This document shows positions 37,331-46,380 of a DNA stretch of 64,000 nucleotides, piece by piece. The stretch's first letter is position 1. Each line of letters starts with the position of its first letter. A program made the position numbers and the translations under genes. Below the pieces are notes generated by a model, which saw only the letters and a program-made list of their open reading frames with translations, was not told where the DNA came from and did no database searches. Source of the stretch: JAGXRK01 sp963714415 (GTDB taxonomy: Bacteria; Bacteroidota; Ignavibacteria; Ignavibacteriales; Ignavibacteriaceae); the NCBI GenBank assembly GCA_963714415.1, contig CAVQOL010000001.1:496001-560000 (forward strand), written 5' to 3'.

Positions 37331-38236
37331 TTATTTCTTGTTAATTTTTAACTGAACAAGCAAAGCTCCAATTACAGCAATGAACATTCCAATGCCTTCT
37401 TTAATGGTTATTGATTCTCCTAGAAAAACCCATGCAAGTATTGCAATTTGAATTAGCATTGTGCCGTTTATTATACTGGATTCCATTGCCGTTAAAGTGC
37501 GAAGTGTGAAATTCCAGATTGTAAATGCTAGTGCTGTGTTGATAACCGCAAGCCAGAGAAGATAAAATATGTTTTCCATGCTGATTGACGGGAAACCCTG
37601 TATGGATATTCCGGCGGCTAAAAGTATACTCGAACCGATACCCATGCTAATAACTGTAACTACAAGCGGATTTACATTTCCCTTACGATTCACATTTCTT
37701 CCAAGAACTGCTGATGCAGAATTAGCAAGAACACCAACCGTCATTACGATTAATCCCAATGAATGATCTTCGCTTAACGAAACAGGGAAAAAGTAAGTGA
37801 GAATTCCGACGATAAATAGAACAACTCCAATCCATTGAAGTGATGTTGGTATTTCTTTTATCAAAAAGATTGCCATTACTGCAACGATGAGCGGAGTAAA
37901 GTTCAGCCATAGACTCACTGTTACGGCAGGAAGAAGTGATAGTCCGATAAATTGTGTGCCCTGGGTAAAGGCATAAAATAAAATTCCAAGCAAAACAAGT
38001 TTTACCCAGTCTCTTTTTTCAAGAGATTTTATTAGCGTTTTGTTTTTAGGGGTAAATGCAAATGGAAGAAGACACAAAAAGGCAATCGAATATCTTAATC
38101 CTGCAAAAGTCAGGGGTGGAATTTCTTTTAATCCAAGTTTTATTATCACAAATGAAGTCGACCACAAAAAGGTCACCAGCAGGGCAAGCAGAATAGCGGA
38201 AAAATGTGGTGAAAATATTTTTTTCATTGGAAACAA
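37331..38236 (-). CDS. DMT superfamily transporter (EamA)
   Basis: A 301-residue protein with ten hydrophobic helices in two EamA repeats (LLVTFLWSTSFVIIKLGLKEIPPLTFAGLRY and MTVGVLANSASAVLGRN). Typical motifs include FLWSTSFVIIK, PLTFAGLRY and the end WVFLGESITIKEGIGMFIAVIGALL. Members export small metabolites such as amino acids; the substrate is not predictable. It is transcribed away from carA, with a ~190-base gap holding both promoters. The start could be MKKIFS rather than MFPMKK. Confidence 0.88.
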   Translation of the reverse strand: MFPMKKIFSPHFSAILLALLVTFLWSTSFVIIKLGLKEIPPLTFAGLRYSIAFLCLLPFAFTPKNKTLIKSLEKRDWVKLVLLGILFYAFTQGTQFIGLSLLPAVTVSLWLNFTPLIVAVMAIFLIKEIPTSLQWIGVVLFIVGILTYFFPVSLSEDHSLGLIVMTVGVLANSASAVLGRNVNRKGNVNPLVVTVISMGIGSSILLAAGISIQGFPSISMENIFYLLWLAVINTALAFTIWNFTLRTLTAMESSIINGTMLIQIAILAWVFLGESITIKEGIGMFIAVIGALLVQLKINKK

Positions 38237-38354
38237 ATATAAAAATTGTATCTGTTAAATCAGCGTTATATATTTGTTAAACAAAACGAACATAAGATTT
38301 GAAAAAGAGAAAAGTATTCCGTGTTTTCCTTTTAATAATAAGAAACTATTTATA

Positions 38355-38384
38355 ATAGCCACTCAATGAGTGGCTATTTTTTTA
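38355..38384 (+). terminator. Intrinsic terminator in the carA leader
   Basis: Perfect 10-bp stem ATAGCCACTC/GAGTGGCTAT with a 3-base loop, followed by TTTTTTTA. It lies 44 bases before the carA start, with no plus-strand gene upstream to terminate, so it may be an attenuator of carAB. Confidence 0.75.
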
Positions 38385-38427
38385 TGTGAACATTGTGTCC
38401 GTGTGCAATTTATCAAATGATTTTGAA

Positions 38428-39507
38428 ATGATGCAAAGACAAAAAATAAAAGCAAAACTAATCCTCGAAGACGGAAGTGAGTTTACCGGATACAGTTTCG
38501 GTTTTGCAGGAAACACAAACGGTGAGGTCGTTTTCAATACCGGAATGGTTGGCTATCCAGAAACAATGACTGATCCCTCCTATCGTGGACAGGTATTAGT
38601 ATGTACCTATCCTCTTATCGGTAATTATGGAATTCCATCACACATAAAAGAAGATGGAATGCTAAAAAATTTTGAGTCGGATAATATCCACATTCGTGCG
38701 TTGATTGTGTCTGATTATTCTTTCGAATATTCTCATTGGAGTGCTGAACGTTCTTTATCAGATTGGATGATTGAAGAAAAAATCCCGGGCATTTACGGCA
38801 TTGACACAAGAATGTTAACTCGTAAACTTCGTGACAAGGGAACAATGCTTGGGAAAATAATTGTTGATGAAAATGTCAAAATAGATTTTGAAGATCCGAA
38901 CAAAACGAATCTTGTTGGCGAAGTAAGCATTAAAAAACCCGTTGAATATAAGGCAGGACAAAAAAAAATAGTCCTTGTTGATTGCGGAACAAAGAATAAC
39001 ATCATCCGTGCCTTTCTGGGAAGAAATATTACGGTGATTCGTGTTCCTTATAATTATGATTTCACAAATATTGATGCAAACGGACTTGTAATATCAAATG
39101 GTCCCGGCGATCCGAAGATGAATAAAGCAACAATTGAACATGTAAAAAATGCTGTTGAGCAAAACAAACCAATTTTGGGAATTTGTCTGGGTTCTCAGAT
39201 TCTGGCACTTGCTGCCGGAGCCGATACCTACAAACTAAAATACGGTCATCGTGGACATAATCAGCCTTGTAATGAGCTTGGAACAAAACGATGTTACATT
39301 ACATCACAAAATCATGGTTATGCCGTTGATTCATCTACACTGGCCGAAGACTGGCGTGAATGGTTTGTCAATGATAACGACGGAACAAATGAAGGAATTG
39401 TACATATATCAAAACCGTTTTTTGCATCGCAGTTTCATCCGGAAGCATCTCCCGGGCCTGACGATAGTGAATTCATATTTGATATGTTCGTGAGAGCAAT
39501 AAAATAA
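38428..39507 (+). CDS. carA: Carbamoyl-phosphate synthase small subunit
   Basis: A 359-residue glutamine amidotransferase subunit that supplies ammonia to CarB for arginine and pyrimidine synthesis. I prefer the ATG at 38428 (MMQRQKIKAKLILEDG) over the GTG at 38386. The N-terminal domain has GEVVFNTGMVGYPETMTDPSYRGQ. The class I GATase domain has SNGPGDP, the nucleophile in GICLGSQILALAAG and FHPEASPGP (His and Glu). The usual His after CLG is Ser here (CLGSQ), but the catalytic triad is intact. carB follows 77 bases downstream. Confidence 0.95.
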   Translation: MMQRQKIKAKLILEDGSEFTGYSFGFAGNTNGEVVFNTGMVGYPETMTDPSYRGQVLVCTYPLIGNYGIPSHIKEDGMLKNFESDNIHIRALIVSDYSFEYSHWSAERSLSDWMIEEKIPGIYGIDTRMLTRKLRDKGTMLGKIIVDENVKIDFEDPNKTNLVGEVSIKKPVEYKAGQKKIVLVDCGTKNNIIRAFLGRNITVIRVPYNYDFTNIDANGLVISNGPGDPKMNKATIEHVKNAVEQNKPILGICLGSQILALAAGADTYKLKYGHRGHNQPCNELGTKRCYITSQNHGYAVDSSTLAEDWREWFVNDNDGTNEGIVHISKPFFASQFHPEASPGPDDSEFIFDMFVRAIK

Positions 39508-39537
39508 ACTCAGTGATTCTCCCGTGAAATAATTCTG

Positions 39538-39576
39538 GCACAGAGAAGCACAAAGAAGACACGGAGTTACACAGAG
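39538..39576 (+). repeat. Short CACAGAG-type imperfect repeats between carA and carB
   Basis: Four imperfect 10-11-base units (GCACAGAGAA, GCACAAAGAA, GACACGGAGTT, ACACAGAGAA) directly before the carB start. Degenerate CACAGAG arrays are found between genes in several bacterial groups; no function is known to me. Confidence 0.5.
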
Positions 39577-39584
39577 AAAAAAAT

Positions 39585-42500
39585 ATGATTAAAAAAGGAA
39601 AACCAAAAAAAGTTTTAATACTCGGCAGCGGTGCTTTGCAAATCGGGCAAGCAGGTGAGTTTGATTATTCCGGCTCACAGGCTATCAAAGCACTTAAAGA
39701 AGACGGCATAACAACCGTGCTTGTTAATCCAAACATCGCAACAATTCAAACATCCGAAAATTTTGCAGATAAAGTTTATTTCGTTCCCATCCAATCTATG
39801 TTTGTTGAAAAAGTTATTGAAAAAGAACAGCCTGACAGTATTCTCCTCCAATTCGGCGGACAAACCGCGCTCAATGTAGGTGTTGATCTTTTTGACAGCG
39901 GGATTCTTGCAAAACATAACATAAGAATTCTTGGTACGCCTGTTGAAACAATAAAAGACACTGAAGACAGATTGCTGTTTTTGCAGAAAGTTGAGGAAGT
40001 CGGCTTAAAAGTTGCAAAAAGTAAAACAGCTACCAATGTTAATGAAGCTGTTGAGCGCAGCAGAAGAAATTTGTTTTCCGGTAATGGTAAGAATTGCTTA
40101 TGCACTTGGCGGACTCGGTTCTGGCATCGTAAACAATAAGGAAGAGTTGGTTGAAAAGGTCCGAAGAGCATTTTCATTTACTAATCAGATTTTGATTGAA
40201 GAATCTCTTTACGGCTGGAAAGAGGTTGAATACGAAATTGTTCGGGACAAATACAATAACTGCATTGCCGTCTGCGGAATGGAAAATGTTGATCCGATGG
40301 GGATTCATACCGGCGATAGCGTTGTTATTGCACCGGTTCAAACTCTTTCCGCAAAAGAAAATTTCAAACTTCGTTCAATCGGAATAAAGCTGATTCGTCA
40401 TCTTGGAATTATCGGTGAGTGTAACATTCAATATGCACTTGATCCTGGATTCTGAAGATTACAGAATAATTGAAGTTAATGCACGCCTTAGCCGCAGCTC
40501 TGCCCTTGCGTCAAAAGCTACGGGTTATCCGCTTGCATTTATAGCAACCAAACTTGCGCTTGGTTACGCACTTAATGAGGTGGTTAATGCCATTACACGA
40601 GAGACGTCTGCTAACTTTGAGCCCGCTCTTGATTATGTCGCATTAAAATTTCCCCGCTGGGATTTACAGAAGTTTCAGCAAGTTAGCACTCAGCTTGGCT
40701 CCGAAATGAAATCTGTCGGCGAAGTCATGTCGCTTGGAAGAAGCTTTGAGGAAGTTCTTCAGAAAGCGATTAGAATGCTTGATGTCGGAATGATCGGGTT
40801 CACAGGAAACGATTTACGTTTTGAAAATCTTGAAAAGGAACTTTCCGAACCTACTGATAAAAGAATTTTTGCAATTGCTGCTGCGCTTCAGCTGGGATAT
40901 ACAGTTGATAGGATTCATGAGCTTACAAAAATCACAAAATGGTTTTTGTATAAGATGAAAAATATTGTTGATATTGAAAAATATGTCGAAGGAATGAAGC
41001 TTGATGAAATTGATACAGAATTAATGAGGCAATTAAAGCAATCCGGATTTTCAGATTTTCAAATTGCTCAGCTTGTTAGAAATGAAGAATTGAAAGTTAG
41101 AGAATATAGGAAATCACTAAAAGTTATTCCCGTTGTAAAGCAAATTGATACATTGGCGGCGGAATTTCCTGCACAAACAAATTATCTTTATCTCACTTAT
41201 CACGGAGTTGAAGATGATATTCAACTAGGAGAAAACGATCAGACCATTGTCCTAGGAAGCGGTTCTTATCGCATAGGTTCATCGGTTGAATTTGACTGGT
41301 GCTGTGTAAGTGCGGTAAATCAACTCAACAAAAGCGGTTACAAATCAATAATGATAAATTGCAATCCTGAAACCGTGAGCACCGACTATGACATTTGTGA
41401 TAAACTTTACTTTGAACAACTTACGCTGGAAAGAGTTCTTGATATTTGCGACAAGGAAAAGCCGGTTGGAGTTATAGTTTCAATGGGCGGACAGGTCCCG
41501 AATAATCTTGCAATGAAACTTCACAAAGCAGGAATAAAAATTATCGGTACTTCACCCGAACAGATTGATAATGCAGAAAGCCGCCATAAGTTTTCCCAAA
41601 TACTTGATTCAATCGGGGTTGATCAACCCGAATGGCGAGAGGTTACAACACTTGATGATGCAAAAATATTTGCGAACAATGTTGCTTACCCTGTTTTAAT
41701 TCGTCCCAGCTATGTTCTCAGCGGTGCGGCAATGAGTATTGTGTTAAGTGAAGATGAGCTTGAGCTTTACTTAAAGAAAGCAACTGATCTGAACACTGAA
41801 CATCCTGTTGTAATTAGCAAGTTCATAACTGATGCAAGAGAAATTGAAGTCGATGCAGTTGCAACAGAAGGTGAGCTGTTCTGTTATGCTATCGCCGAAC
41901 ATGTTGAAAATGCCGGCGTACATTCCGGTGATGCAACAATAGTTCTGCCGCCGCAAAGAACTTATCTAGAAACAATGCGCCGCGTAAAACTTATTACAAA
42001 AGAAATAGCTGGGGCATTAAATATAACGGGTCCCTTCAACATTCAATTCATTGCAAAAGATAATGATGTAAAAGTAATTGAGTGCAACCTACGTGCTTCA
42101 AGAAGTTTTCCTTTTGTTTCAAAAACATTAAAGATAAATTTTATAGAAATTGCAACCAGATTAATGCTTGGTGAAAAAGTTCCTCGTATAGATAAATCAT
42201 CTTTCGATCTTGATTATGTCGGAATTAAAGGCGTCGCAATTTTCTTTTACAAGATTAAAAGGTTCGGATCCTGTAATGGGTGTTGAAATGTCCTCAACGG
42301 GTGAAGTCGCCTGTCTTGGTGACGATTTCAATGAAGCATTTCTTAAGAGTGCACTTGCTACGGGATATAAAGTTCCACTGCAAGGTGTAATGTTATCAAC
42401 GGGAACGCTGAAGAACAAGGCAGAGTTAATTGATGAGTTGAAAATTCTGCAGCAAATGGGATTGAAATTCTACGGAACGAAAGGAACTTCAGATTTCTAC

Positions 42501-42782
42501 AAAGAAAACGGAATTAGTGTTGATGTTCTTTATCGCCCCTTTGATAATCAGGAGCCGTCCATCCTTACATACATGGGTGATGGTAAAATTGATATGGTTA
42601 TCAATATTCCTAAAACGGCAGAGAAGGTCGAGCTTGACAGTGATTACATCATAAGAAGAAAGGCCGTTGATCTGAATATTCTGCTGCTCACAAATGTTCA
42701 AATTGCAAAAAGATTCATCCGTGCACTAGACCAATACAAGCCGGAAGAGTTAAGAATAAAGAGTTGGGATGAATATTTATGA
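39585..42782 (+). CDS. carB: Carbamoyl-phosphate synthase large subunit, three frameshifts
   Basis: Four frames together give a ~1064-residue CarB, the normal length. It joins ammonia, bicarbonate and ATP to carbamoyl phosphate. Visible are VLILGSGALQIGQAGEFDYSG, the two ATP-grasp halves (PVMVRIAYALGGLGSG; PVLIRPSYVLSGAAMSIV), EVNARLSRSSALASKATGYPLAF, VLGSGSYRIGSSVEFDWC, IECNLRASRSFPFVSKT, and the allosteric MGS-like end (NKAELIDELKILQQMG, GTKGTSDFYKENGI). Frames rejoin on removing one base at about 40055, one of GG at 40447-40448 and one of GG at 42230-42231. Three independent single-base insertions in an otherwise perfect essential gene point to sequence error. Confidence 0.93.
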
Positions 42783-43015
42783 TATCCGTTTGTGTTGAAA
42801 TTCTAAATTGCATTTCTATCGTAATTAATAATATTTTTTTTCAATAGAAAATTTTTGACTTTAGTTAGAATTAATTGCTAATTATACACAGTAATTTATT
42901 AAAGATTCAGAAGTTCTGTACAGAGCTAATTACCGATAAGTCTTTTTGATTGAACCATTAATTCTTTTCGAAGGTAACGCTGATAATAAATATTTTCACT
43001 ACACGGGAGCCTGTT

Positions 43016-45607
43016 ATGATAAAATCATTACCAATTTTGTTTTTCTTCCTTTTTACTACACAAATCATTTTTTCTCAATCCATTAAATCACCCGAGGAAT
43101 TTTTAGGATACCGTGTTGGTACTGATTATAAGATTGCTGATTATGAGACTATCCAAAAATATTTTAAACACCTCTCTGAGAATTCAGAAAAGCTCCGTTA
43201 TGAAGAGATAGGTAAAAGCACACTCGGCAAAGAGATGTTTATGGCAATTATCAGCTCAGAAGATAATATTAAAAACCTGGAAAAGTACCGGAATATTGTA
43301 AAAGAACTTTCTGACCCAAGAAAATTGACCGATGACAGAGCACGATATCTTGCAAAAGATGGAAAGGTTGTTGTGCTTGTTACTTGCAATATTCATTCAA
43401 CGGAAATAGGTTCTTCGCAGATGTCCATGGAATTTGCTTATGATCTTATCACAGATAATGCCTCAGAAAAATCGATCAACGCATTGAGCGATGTGATCTT
43501 CATTCTTATGCCTTCAATAAATCCTGACGGCACGACAATGATTGTTGATTGGTATAATAAATATCTCGGAACTGAATTTGATGGAAGTCCGCTCCCGTAC
43601 TTATACCACAAATATGCGGGACACAATAATAACCGTGATTGGTTTATGTTCAACCTTGTTGAAACAAAAAACGTGGTTGATGTAGCTTTTCATAAGTGGG
43701 TGCCTCAAATTTGGCTAGATGAGCATCAAATGGGCAGCACATCGGCAAGGCTTTTTGTTGTTCCATATAAAGATCCTATCAATCCAAACGTTCACCCTAT
43801 GATATGGCAATGGCAAAAAGTATTGGGCGCATTAACTACGCTTAGACTTGAACAGGAAGATAAAACCGGCGTTATTGATCACGCGTACTTTGAAGGTTGG
43901 TGGCAGGGACCTGCAAGCGATTGCGGATTGTGGCATAACCAGATTGCGTTATTATCTGAACTGGCAAGCTGTAACATAGCGAGCCCCATTTACATTGATC
44001 CCAACGAAGTTAAAGCCACTCCGGGACTAACCACTTATGACTTACGCACGAATTATCCGCATCCCTGGCGAGGTGGTTGGTGGCGTTTGAGAGATATTGT
44101 GGATTACGAACTTTCTTTAACGTTTAGTCTTCTTGAATCAGCAGCAAACTTCAAAGAAGAAATTCTTTACAATTATTACCAGATGGGCAAAGATGCCGTG
44201 GAACAAGGAAAACTGGGAAATCCATACGCAATAATTATTCCTCGCGATCAAAATGATCATATAACAACCTCTAAAATGATAGAGATTCTTCAGGCGGGTG
44301 CAGTTGAAGTCCATTTTACAGAAAAAGAATTCAGGGTTGATAACACAATTTATCCGGCAGATAGTTATGTTATTTTCTTATCCCAGCCTAACGGAAAATA
44401 TGTAAAAGATCTGTTCGAAGAACAGCGTTATCCTGATCTTCGCGCTTCAAAAAAAGAAGATCCAATAAATCCCTATGATGTGGCCGGATGGACATTACCT
44501 TACTTGATGGGTGTAAAACACTATACAATTGATAAACCATTTGAACTGCAAACAACTCTTCTGTCTGATGCAAACTATAAGAAAGGTTTTGTCGAAAATA
44601 AACAGGGCAAATATTTTATAGCACAAGCCGGACCAAATGTAAATTCCACATTAATAAATCGTTTACAAAAAGCTGATGTGCCTGTTTACTGGAACAATGA
44701 AAAACTTTTAATCGGTGATAATCTATTTAAAGAAGGTTCGGTTGTTTTTCCGTCAGACGAATTATCCTCCGACGAATTGAATAAAATAGTTAATGATTTA
44801 AATATTCAAATTTATTCCGCCGACGATATAGATTCCAAAAAAATTAAAGAACTTAAAAAAGTAAAGATTGGAATATATCATCCTTATCTTGCAAACATGG
44901 ACGAAGGATGGACCAGACTTGTGCTTGAAAATTACGAGTTTGATTTTATACAGATATTCAATAAGGATATGAAAGAAAAAGATCTTAAGAAAAGATATGA
45001 TGTTATTATTATACCCGATATGAGCACAGAAGTTATAAAAACAGGAAAGTATGGCGGCGAGTACAAGCGTTACAACAGACCCAAACCACCGGAATATGAA
45101 GGAGGTATTGAAAAAGAAGGGGTCGAAAATTTAAAGCAATTTATTGAAAAGGATGGCGGAAGACTTGTAGTGCTTGGAGATGCATGCAATTTCGCGATTG
45201 AGGAACTTGAGCTGCGTATAAGAAATGTTCTTAAAGATGTTAAGAGCAATGAATTCTTCTGTCCCGGATCGCTTATTTCACTAATTGTTGATAATACAAA
45301 TCCCATTGGATATGGAATGGAAGAAAATATAATCGGCTACCAGGACAATAATATTGCTTTTCAAACCTCTGTTCCTTTTGGACAGTATGACAGAAGTATT
45401 GTTGTAAGATATCCCGATAAAGACATTCTCAAATCGGGCTTTTTGCATGGAGAAGATAATCTTTTCCGTAAAGCTGCGCTTGTTGAGTTAAAACAAAAAG
45501 CTGGTCACGTTGTACTAATGGGCTTTAAAGTTCAGAACCGTCATCAGACATTCGGAACGTTCAAATTATTGTTTAATTCATTACACTCTGCGGGTATGGT
45601 TGAATAG
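43016..45607 (+). CDS. Secreted M14 family zinc carboxypeptidase
   Basis: An 863-residue exported protein with signal peptide ILFFFLFTTQIIFSQ. The M14 domain fills about residues 35-380: the first zinc ligands are in CNIHSTEIGSSQ (HxxE), then PSINPDGTTM, HNNNRDWFMF and the third ligand region WLDEHQMGS. The remaining ~480 residues (IPRDQNDHITTSKMIEILQAG, VILPDM-like and RLVVLGDACNFAIEEL) are typical of the long M14 subgroup found in Bacteroidota and contain a glutamine-amidotransferase-like fold of unclear role. It probably digests extracellular peptides. Single gene, followed by a palindrome. Confidence 0.9.
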   Translation: MIKSLPILFFFLFTTQIIFSQSIKSPEEFLGYRVGTDYKIADYETIQKYFKHLSENSEKLRYEEIGKSTLGKEMFMAIISSEDNIKNLEKYRNIVKELSDPRKLTDDRARYLAKDGKVVVLVTCNIHSTEIGSSQMSMEFAYDLITDNASEKSINALSDVIFILMPSINPDGTTMIVDWYNKYLGTEFDGSPLPYLYHKYAGHNNNRDWFMFNLVETKNVVDVAFHKWVPQIWLDEHQMGSTSARLFVVPYKDPINPNVHPMIWQWQKVLGALTTLRLEQEDKTGVIDHAYFEGWWQGPASDCGLWHNQIALLSELASCNIASPIYIDPNEVKATPGLTTYDLRTNYPHPWRGGWWRLRDIVDYELSLTFSLLESAANFKEEILYNYYQMGKDAVEQGKLGNPYAIIIPRDQNDHITTSKMIEILQAGAVEVHFTEKEFRVDNTIYPADSYVIFLSQPNGKYVKDLFEEQRYPDLRASKKEDPINPYDVAGWTLPYLMGVKHYTIDKPFELQTTLLSDANYKKGFVENKQGKYFIAQAGPNVNSTLINRLQKADVPVYWNNEKLLIGDNLFKEGSVVFPSDELSSDELNKIVNDLNIQIYSADDIDSKKIKELKKVKIGIYHPYLANMDEGWTRLVLENYEFDFIQIFNKDMKEKDLKKRYDVIIIPDMSTEVIKTGKYGGEYKRYNRPKPPEYEGGIEKEGVENLKQFIEKDGGRLVVLGDACNFAIEELELRIRNVLKDVKSNEFFCPGSLISLIVDNTNPIGYGMEENIIGYQDNNIAFQTSVPFGQYDRSIVVRYPDKDILKSGFLHGEDNLFRKAALVELKQKAGHVVLMGFKVQNRHQTFGTFKLLFNSLHSAGMVE

Positions 45608-45620
45608 TTTTAATCTAAGT

Positions 45621-45649
45621 GTGGAGTTCACCTTAGAGGTGGCCTCCAC
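45621..45649. repeat. Palindromic intergenic element, copy 1
   Basis: Nested stems GTGGAG/CTCCAC and CACCT/AGGTG around a 3-base loop, 13 bases after the M14 gene stop. A near-identical element lies inverted at 49103-49131. Confidence 0.7.
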
Positions 45650-45856
45650 TTTCTTTATACTATATTCCATCTTTCACCTCACAACTCTTAGCAAACGCGA
45701 ATTTGTGCGTTTATGATTATTGTCCTTCCTGAACGGCATCTTCCTATCTGCAATTTCTGTCGTTTTTACGCAGGCAGAATATACTGTGTAAAAGAAAATA
45801 TTATTAATTAAATAGTATCTTGTGACCCAAATTTTAAATAAAATAGACAGTGCCTT

Positions 45857-46363
45857 ATGAGAATAATTTATTTTGTGATTTTTGTTACAAGCATTTTAAT
45901 GTTTGCTTGTTCAGAAAAAAAAGAAACTGAGCATCGCGAAACAAACAGCTCTACTGCAGATACATCTGAATATCAATTTTATGGATACATTTCAACGATT
46001 ACTGAAATTGAGAATTGTTATTCCATTTCTGTTGATACAATTCAATATTACATTGGCGCCGAAGCACAAAAGCAATTTGAATTAGATAATGATTTAACAG
46101 AAGCTGCGTTTGAAAACACATTTTATATACGAAACCTAAAAGAAGAATATGTTGATATGAAGGTTTCGGATAAGGTTGAAATTATTACTCAAACTTTTTC
46201 ATTTGATGAATCCGGTATGTTTGAGATTAATAAGAAAATTACGCTTGATGAATTTGTGTCGTATTTGAAATCAGATGATGGGGGCAGATTTAAATATATT
46301 CCATTTGAGTTAGTGCTTCAAAATGATCAGGTTATTAAAATTAAAGAAATTTACATTCCGTGA
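45857..46363 (+). CDS. Lipoprotein of unknown function
   Basis: A 168-residue protein with a lipoprotein signal (IFVTSILMFACSEKK). The mature region is rich in acidic and Tyr residues (YQFYGYISTITEIENCYSIS, IQYYIGAEAQKQFEL, LDEFVSYLKSDDGGRFKYIPFEL). I recognise no domain. It lies 17 bases upstream of the secreted NlpC/P60 protein and may be cotranscribed with it. Confidence 0.72.
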   Translation: MRIIYFVIFVTSILMFACSEKKETEHRETNSSTADTSEYQFYGYISTITEIENCYSISVDTIQYYIGAEAQKQFELDNDLTEAAFENTFYIRNLKEEYVDMKVSDKVEIITQTFSFDESGMFEINKKITLDEFVSYLKSDDGGRFKYIPFELVLQNDQVIKIKEIYIP

Positions 46364-46380
46364 ACTAAAGGATTAAAATA

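Noticed and set aside
39585..42782. carB as a pseudogene
   Set aside because: All motifs and the full length are present once three single inserted bases are removed, and carA upstream is intact; sequence error is the simpler explanation.
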